Below, piece by piece: positions 58,955 through 64,000 of a DNA stretch of 64,000 nucleotides. How positions within the stretch are numbered: the first letter of the stretch is position 1; every line of letters starts with the position of its first letter. A program made the position numbers and the translations under genes. Where the stretch lies: assembly GCF_021043605.1 (NCBI RefSeq), contig NZ_JAJNFB010000002.1:1-64000 (forward strand). The letters are read 5' to 3'. This DNA comes from Borreliella americana (lineage in GTDB: Bacteria; Spirochaetota; Spirochaetia; Borreliales; Borreliaceae). The notes under the pieces are model-generated. The model did not search any database. It worked only from the letters and a program-made list of their open reading frames with translations, and had not been told where the DNA came from.

Positions 58955-60082
58955 TTAATTTGCATTTTTATCTATCTTTCTAATTGTTATTGCATTTAAG
59001 GTAAGTTTGTTCTTTTTGTATTCTATTTGTCCAAGTATTTCAACATTGTCTTTAAAATCAATATCAATATCAAAGGTTGTTTTTGTTGGGATAATTCCTG
59101 AGAGTACATTTTTATTGTATCCTACATAGAAGTCAAATTGAATTATGTTATCTTTTTTTTCGATATTATTTACTACTCCTTCCCATTTTACATACACGTT
59201 TGAATATATTGATGGATCTTTTTTAATATCTTTTAGGTTTAGATGTTCATTAAAGCTAATGAAATCTGGTCTTGATATAAAACTTGCAAGATTTTTGGCT
59301 TTTAGTTTTATTGATTCTGATGCATTTGAATTTAATATTTTATTTATTTCTACTCTTGCAAAATTATCTTTTCCCTTTTTTAAATAAATTTTGATTTTTT
59401 CGAAAGAATTTTTAATTTCGTCGCTGGTTAGTATCAATATGAATTGACCTTCTTCATTTTTTATTTTTTCTTTGTTATTTATTTTAATGTCATCAATGTA
59501 AGCAGCAATATTGTTTAAATTTTTGTTTATTTCTGTTTTTAGATTTGCGGATGTTTTTGTTTTTTGTTCATAAAAAACAAAATAGATTGCTAACATTGAA
59601 ATAAATACAATCCCCCCTATGATGATTATTATGATTAACTTTGTTGAATTTTTATCGGGTATTGCTTTAATTGTTGGAAACAATTTTTCATATAGGTTGC
59701 TATTTTTAAAAAAGGCAGAATCTTTGATAGGATTTTTTCGAATAATTTCAAGAGACAGCTCTGATCGATCCACTTCTTGATTTTCTTCTATCATTTTAAG
59801 CCATATATGAATAGCTTTTTCTTCTTTGCCTTGGCTTACTAAAAGTATAGCAATAGCTTGTTTTATATTTGATTCACCTGGGTTTAAAGTATAAGCTTTT
59901 TTAAGATATGTTTGAGCATTGCCAAGGTTCCCAATACGAAGATAAGACATTCCCAAGACATAGTGATACAAATAGTAATTTTTGTAGAAAAAAATTTCTT
60001 TTTCTAGGAGTTTTATTGCCTGTGAATATTTTTTTGAATTATAGTAATAAATAGATTTATTGATAATTTTATTAGGTTCCAT
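58955..60082 (-). CDS. TPR-containing membrane-anchored protein
   Basis: About 375 residues: two or three TPR units in the first ~110 residues (YYYNSKKYSQAIKLLEKEI; YLYHYVLGMSYLRIGNLGNA; YTLNPGESNIKQAIAILLVS), one transmembrane segment (~147-170), then a Lys/Asn-rich extracytoplasmic domain ending in beta strands. With no N-terminal signal, the TPRs would be cytoplasmic. The start is uncertain: ATG 60082 is preferred, a GTG at 60103 would add seven residues; neither has a clear Shine-Dalgarno. Function unknown. Confidence 0.75.
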   Translation of the reverse strand: MEPNKIINKSIYYYNSKKYSQAIKLLEKEIFFYKNYYLYHYVLGMSYLRIGNLGNAQTYLKKAYTLNPGESNIKQAIAILLVSQGKEEKAIHIWLKMIEENQEVDRSELSLEIIRKNPIKDSAFFKNSNLYEKLFPTIKAIPDKNSTKLIIIIIIGGIVFISMLAIYFVFYEQKTKTSANLKTEINKNLNNIAAYIDDIKINNKEKIKNEEGQFILILTSDEIKNSFEKIKIYLKKGKDNFARVEINKILNSNASESIKLKAKNLASFISRPDFISFNEHLNLKDIKKDPSIYSNVYVKWEGVVNNIEKKDNIIQFDFYVGYNKNVLSGIIPTKTTFDIDIDFKDNVEILGQIEYKKNKLTLNAITIRKIDKNAN

Positions 60083-60186
60083 ATAGCTAGAATTTGACTC
60101 CACAATTTTCTTTTTAATATTATAATATAAGATTTTCTTTAAAAGAATAATAAATGAAATATTGTTATTTTGCCTTAATTTCTTGT

Positions 60187-60214
60187 TTGACTAAAAATTG
60201 ATAAATGATATAAT
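60187..60214 (+). promoter_or_regulatory. Strong promoter of the TPR-greA operon
   Basis: TTGACT (60187-60192), 16 bases, TATAAT (60209-60214) with TG one base before it (extended -10). It is the best promoter match in the window. Predicted start is near 60221, leader about 44 nt to the GTG at 60265. Confidence 0.7.
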
Positions 60215-60264
60215 TATATAAAGTGTAGCGGGGGTTTGTATATATTGTTTAAAATGGTGGGAAT

Positions 60265-61209
60265 GTGTCATCAGAAAGAATCGTTGAATTGATTAAAGAG
60301 ATTTATTTAGATTTTAGGAAAGGTAATTTCAAAGAAGCTTTAGTAAAATCTGAAGAGGCTCATTCTCTTGATTTTGATAATATTGAAATTCTAACAGCTT
60401 TGAAAAGTTCTGTGTATTGGAATGGTCAAGTTGAAAGCCTTGATAGAATAGGTCAAGATTATGAAAAGGCAGAATTTTTAATAAGAGAGTGGAATAATTT
60501 TGCAGGACGATATTTGAAAAAGATGGGTTGTAATTTTTTGCAAGGTCGCAATTCTATAAAATATTTTGTGTTTCAGACCTGTCTTTATATATATAAAAAT
60601 ATATACAAAATGCATCCAGAAAATTTGGACCTTTTAATAAAAATTGCTAAGTCTTATAAAGGTATGGGAAATTACGAAAGAGCAATTAATGTTTTTTTGC
60701 AAATATTAGGAGATTTTAAAGATAACTCAGATGTTGTTGCAGAGCTTGCTGATTCTTATGCGTTGGTTGATGAAATTAAAGAAGCTAAAGTCTTATTCAG
60801 AGAGGCTTTTTTTATTAATCCTCAAAAGATAGATATATATTCTCTTGAGTCTGATATGATTTTAAGATTAATAGATCTTATTAAGTCTGAAAGAAACATT
60901 TCAGACGATCTTATAAAAGAATGGATTCCTGTTTATGGCTCTCTTAATGGTGTTTTTAATATTAAAAGAGAGTTAAGGCCTATAGAGCTTGGACAGCTAA
61001 AGCAGTCTGTTTACAGTTTGCGCAATGAACTTAAAGAAAAGTCTTATAGATCAATAAATGAGAGCATATTGCTTCCAAGGCTTATTAATAAATATTTTTG
61101 GCTTATTGATCATTATGTAAGGATAAAAGAAGATAGAGCACGTATTGATGAAATTTTGTTATACATAAAAGAAATAGACTTAGGTATTTATCAACAGTAT
61201 GTAAATTAG
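60265..61209 (+). CDS. TPR-repeat protein upstream of greA
   Basis: A 314-residue soluble protein with at least two TPR regions (residues ~1-40 and ~105-190; LDLLIKIAKSYKGMGNYERA, VVAELADSYALVDEIKEAK). No signal or membrane segment. It begins at GTG 60265 after GGTGGG; the nearby ATGs (60254, 60263) are in a frame that stops at once. It is the first gene of a likely operon with greA (37 bases apart) and perhaps recA. It may act with the equally helical greA extension. Confidence 0.8.
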   Translation: MSSERIVELIKEIYLDFRKGNFKEALVKSEEAHSLDFDNIEILTALKSSVYWNGQVESLDRIGQDYEKAEFLIREWNNFAGRYLKKMGCNFLQGRNSIKYFVFQTCLYIYKNIYKMHPENLDLLIKIAKSYKGMGNYERAINVFLQILGDFKDNSDVVAELADSYALVDEIKEAKVLFREAFFINPQKIDIYSLESDMILRLIDLIKSERNISDDLIKEWIPVYGSLNGVFNIKRELRPIELGQLKQSVYSLRNELKEKSYRSINESILLPRLINKYFWLIDHYVRIKEDRARIDEILLYIKEIDLGIYQQYVN

Positions 61210-61246
61210 TTGCTTGATGCTAAAAAATCGATATTAGGAGAGTTTG

Positions 61247-63952
61247 ATGTCTAATGTTACTACCATAGAGAAATTAGATAGTATTTTACAAGAAGATAAA
61301 TGGACAAGAATAGTTGTTAATAATTATTCTCTTGCCAAAATAAAAGAATTGGATGATTTGATAGATAATATTATTGATGAGGGGTTAACAGAGGATGTTC
61401 TTGATATTTGTGGCAGGCATTTAAAGGATGTTAAAAAAAGTATAGCGGGTCTTTATATTTCTGGAATGCTCATATATAGTAGGCGACCCTTAAATGATAT
61501 GAATTTGCTTGCCGTTATTGATTTGTTTTCTCAAAATTTAAAATGGGCTCTTGTTGAGCATATATGCAATGAAATGCTTTTAATTTCTGAGAATAAGCAT
61601 GCTCTTTATACTCTTGCAAAAATATATGCTCAGAACAATGAAAATGAGAAGCTTCCAAGTATTTGGACTAGAATTGTTGAAGCAGATATTGACGATACTG
61701 TGTTTGTTAGACAGCTTGCTACTTATTATGAAACTATTGATTTGCAAAAATCAATTTTCTATTTTAGAAAAGCCATTTATCGTTTTATTGATAAAAAACA
61801 AATGTCAGGAATCAGAGAAGTATGGGCTAAGCTTATTCATTATGTTTCGGATGATTTTGATTCTTTTTTGCTTATTTTGCAAAAAATTGAAAAAGATCTT
61901 GGATTTAAAAAGGCCATAGTTCTTTATGAGGATTTATTTGATCATTATTCTTTGACTGATAATGTTGATGAGACAATAGAAATTTTAAAAGGTATTTTAA
62001 AGCTTGATAACAAAAATCATAAGGCAAGAGAAAATTTGGTTAAATTTTTAAGAAAAAGATATAAAGATGTTAAAAATATTGAAGATTATCTTGTAAAGTC
62101 TGATATTGAAAACTTAGATAAGAACTTTGTTGATGTATATTCAGACTTTGAAAAATATTTGTTTTTTGCAAAAGGTAATTTTGTTTATCATCAGACTTGG
62201 TCTGTTGGAATAGTAAGGGGTGTAAATGATAATGGCATTACTGTTGATTTTGTTTCCAAAAGAGGGCATTTTATTGGTTTTGATATGGCTATGTCGGCTT
62301 TGTCTCCTCTAAGCAGAGAGGATATTAGAGTATTAAAAGCTGTAACGCCTAGAGAGGAACTTGCAGATAGAATAAAAAAAGATATTGAGTGGGCTATAAA
62401 GGTTATTATAAAAAGCTATAAAGCCATTGATTTAAAGGGAATAAAAAAAGAGTTAGTTCCAAGCTTGATAACTCAAAGTTCTTGGAATTCATGGAGTTTG
62501 AAAGCAAAGCAAATTTTAAAGGATAATCCCCATTTTGTTATGGATTCTGGCAAGCTTGATTGTTATGTATATAATGAGAGATCTTCCAATTTGAATGAAA
62601 AAATGTATGATAAATTTAAGATTGAGAAAGATTTTTATAAAAGATACGAGATATTTATAAACTATTGTAATGTTAAGGGAATTGCTAAGGATTTGCATAT
62701 TGAAGAAGAGATGCTTAATTATTTTTTAATTTATGTTAACAATTTTACAAAGGTTGATCATCATGTTATAAGTTCTTACGTTATTCTTAAATCTTTAGGT
62801 AATTTTTCTGAAGAATTGCCATCAAAAGTTAATATAGAAAAAGATGTTAATTTGGAATCTCTTTTAAAAGAATATCCAAAAGGAATAGTGGATCTTTTTG
62901 ATTCAATTTTGAATGCAGAAATTAAAAAAGAGTTAGTTGTTTTGATTAAAAAAGAACTAAGCAATTGGATTTTATACTACAAAGAACTTTTTCCTCATTC
63001 TGTTAATAAGAGATTGGTTGAATCGCTTTACAAAGAAGATCCCAGAGAAGTAGAAAAATTATTTAACTATGTTATAAAAAATTATAAGATCTATAAAGAT
63101 GCTTATATTTGGATTTTGAAGCATTATAAAACTTATTCTATAGAGTTGAGTTATTCAGATTCGGATCTTTTATCCAATTTGATTAAAATTTTAACAGATA
63201 GTGTTATCAAAATTAATAATAAAAATAATTCTGTTGCAAGTAAAAGAATTTATAAAATGGCAATTAATCTTTTAGTTAAAGATGGATATCTTAAATCAGT
63301 CTTAGAGGTCGCGAGGGATGAAGAGCTTGCAAAAAGGGTTTATATGACTTGTTTTTATGTAAAAGATTTCCCGCCAAAGGATCTTTTAGAGATTAAATCT
63401 ATAATAAGGCAATTATTTGATTCGGTTGAGTTTGAAGATGAGAAGATGCGGCTTGCAGGCGAGAGAATGGAAATTGGATTTTTAACCATATTAAGTTCTT
63501 TGAATAAAAAGCAAAAAGAGCTTAAACATTTAAAAGAAGTTGAAATTCCAGAAAATTCAAAAGAAATTGGAAAAGCTCGTGAACTTGGCGATTTAAAAGA
63601 AAATGCTGAATATCATTCTGCTAAGGAAAAACAACAGTTTTTGACAAAAAGGTTAAATTCCTTAATGTTGGAAATAGAAAATGCAAAAGTTATAGATACT
63701 AAGGATCTTCAAAGTTCTGTTGTTGGTTTTGGGACTAAGGTTGTCATTTTAAATGAAGCTACAGGTAAAGATGAATCTTATTTAATACTTGGACCTTGGG
63801 AATCAAACCCCGATAAAGGCATTATTTCATATAAATCGCCTTTTGGAGAAAATTTGCTTGATTCTAGAGAAGGGGACAGGCTTAATTTTGTTATAAATAA
63901 TACTAATTTTAGATATTTTGTAAAGAAAATAGAACCCATAAAATTTAGTTAG
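61247..63952 (+). CDS. greA: Transcript cleavage factor GreA with a ~745-residue N-terminal extension
   Basis: GreA rescues backtracked RNA polymerase by stimulating transcript cleavage. Only the last ~155 of 901 residues are GreA: the coiled-coil tip ARELGDLKENAEYHSAKEKQ with the catalytic acidic pair (Asp and Glu in GDLKENAEY), and the FKBP-like C-terminal domain. Normal GreA is ~158 residues. The extension is helical, TPR-like in its first ~250 residues, then a region of unknown fold. I start it at ATG 61247 (AGGAG 6 bases upstream) rather than TTG 61244. The frame is continuous. Confidence 0.93.
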   Translation: MSNVTTIEKLDSILQEDKWTRIVVNNYSLAKIKELDDLIDNIIDEGLTEDVLDICGRHLKDVKKSIAGLYISGMLIYSRRPLNDMNLLAVIDLFSQNLKWALVEHICNEMLLISENKHALYTLAKIYAQNNENEKLPSIWTRIVEADIDDTVFVRQLATYYETIDLQKSIFYFRKAIYRFIDKKQMSGIREVWAKLIHYVSDDFDSFLLILQKIEKDLGFKKAIVLYEDLFDHYSLTDNVDETIEILKGILKLDNKNHKARENLVKFLRKRYKDVKNIEDYLVKSDIENLDKNFVDVYSDFEKYLFFAKGNFVYHQTWSVGIVRGVNDNGITVDFVSKRGHFIGFDMAMSALSPLSREDIRVLKAVTPREELADRIKKDIEWAIKVIIKSYKAIDLKGIKKELVPSLITQSSWNSWSLKAKQILKDNPHFVMDSGKLDCYVYNERSSNLNEKMYDKFKIEKDFYKRYEIFINYCNVKGIAKDLHIEEEMLNYFLIYVNNFTKVDHHVISSYVILKSLGNFSEELPSKVNIEKDVNLESLLKEYPKGIVDLFDSILNAEIKKELVVLIKKELSNWILYYKELFPHSVNKRLVESLYKEDPREVEKLFNYVIKNYKIYKDAYIWILKHYKTYSIELSYSDSDLLSNLIKILTDSVIKINNKNNSVASKRIYKMAINLLVKDGYLKSVLEVARDEELAKRVYMTCFYVKDFPPKDLLEIKSIIRQLFDSVEFEDEKMRLAGERMEIGFLTILSSLNKKQKELKHLKEVEIPENSKEIGKARELGDLKENAEYHSAKEKQQFLTKRLNSLMLEIENAKVIDTKDLQSSVVGFGTKVVILNEATGKDESYLILGPWESNPDKGIISYKSPFGENLLDSREGDRLNFVINNTNFRYFVKKIEPIKFS

Positions 63953-63965
63953 GGAAAATTTAAGA

Positions 63966-64000
63966 ATGTCAAAGTTAAAGGAAAAAAGGGAAAAAGCTGT
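63966..64000 (+). CDS. recA: RecA recombinase, first 11 codons only
   Basis: An ATG at 63966 opens MSKLKEKREKA and runs off the window edge. It follows greA by 13 bases, after AGGGAAAA. I recognise this as the start of borrelial RecA, and recA follows greA in B31 by my recollection; too little sequence is present to verify from domains. Confidence 0.7.
   Translation, partial: MSKLKEKREKA

Overview
The window is chromosomal DNA of a Lyme-disease spirochaete (Borreliella / Borrelia burgdorferi sensu lato). The evidence is the extreme AT bias, a borrelial FlaB flagellin with its characteristic central insert (Gln/Ala/Pro-rich, residues ~200-240), many lipoprotein signal peptides with loose spirochaetal lipoboxes, and a gene order I remember from strain B31 (roughly BB0193 back to BB0131, i.e. 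reversed relative to B31 numbering). Species within the complex cannot be fixed by eye. Locus tags quoted here are from memory. Most genes are on the + strand, which is also visibly T/G-rich, as expected of a borrelial leading strand. I found no rRNA, tRNA, IS element, prophage or CRISPR array.

Layout. 1-1.3 kb: two minus-strand envelope genes, one cut by the window edge. 1.4-4.1 kb: infC-rpmI-rplT, a small unknown gene, then tsaE-tsaB (t6A tRNA modification). 4.1-8.4 kb, minus strand: flgN-like/flgK/flgL/fliW/csrA, joining hook-filament junction proteins to the FliW-CsrA switch that controls flagellin. 8.5-12.4 kb: mnmE-mnmG-rsmG (tRNA and 16S rRNA modification). 12.4-19.8 kb: a compact MoxR / DUF58 / BatA / BatB / TPR / BatD-like operon with heavily overlapping genes. 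19.8-30.1 kb: infA, a dksA-like gene, an OmpA-domain protein, an aberrant amylomaltase (malQ), a putative glycoside-hydrolase-like protein, a Na+/Ca2+-exchanger-like protein and several borrelia-specific genes. 30.1-34.9 kb, minus strand: alr, a paralogous secreted/lipoprotein pair (S2-antigen type), and small membrane genes including one interrupted by a slippery A8 tract. 34.9-43.7 kb: secA, sodA, nagB/nagA, fliD and flaB. 43.8-47.1 kb: a glycine-betaine/proline ABC transporter (proVWX) and yidD. 47.2-52.9 kb: a tripartite RND efflux system (besA-besB-besC) followed by a small PII-like gene. 52.9-53.6 kb: a 671-bp region of apparent gene decay. 53.6-64 kb: acyl-CoA synthetase, a class B PBP, hisS, TPR proteins, a GreA fused to a ~745-residue N-terminal extension, and the first codons of recA.

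Themes. Flagellar genes lie in three separate blocks (flgN-K-L-fliW-csrA, fliD, flaB) that are linked post-transcriptionally: the flaB leader carries two GGA-loop hairpins, one presenting the Shine-Dalgarno in its loop, matching the reported CsrA repression of flaB. Envelope maintenance (Bat operon, Bes pump, SecA, YidD, PBP, Alr) is the second theme. Several start sites are unusual: an ATT start for besA, TTG for infA, and six genes whose best -10 box lies only 6-15 nt upstream of the ATG with no Shine-Dalgarno (candidate leaderless or near-leaderless mRNAs). No wholly new multi-gene system is obvious. The best leads are the slippery-tract gene at 33.3-33.7 kb, the PII-like protein tied to the RND pump, the 13-bp palindrome between a 55-residue basic protein and a repeat-rich secreted protein at 28.5 kb, and the giant GreA.
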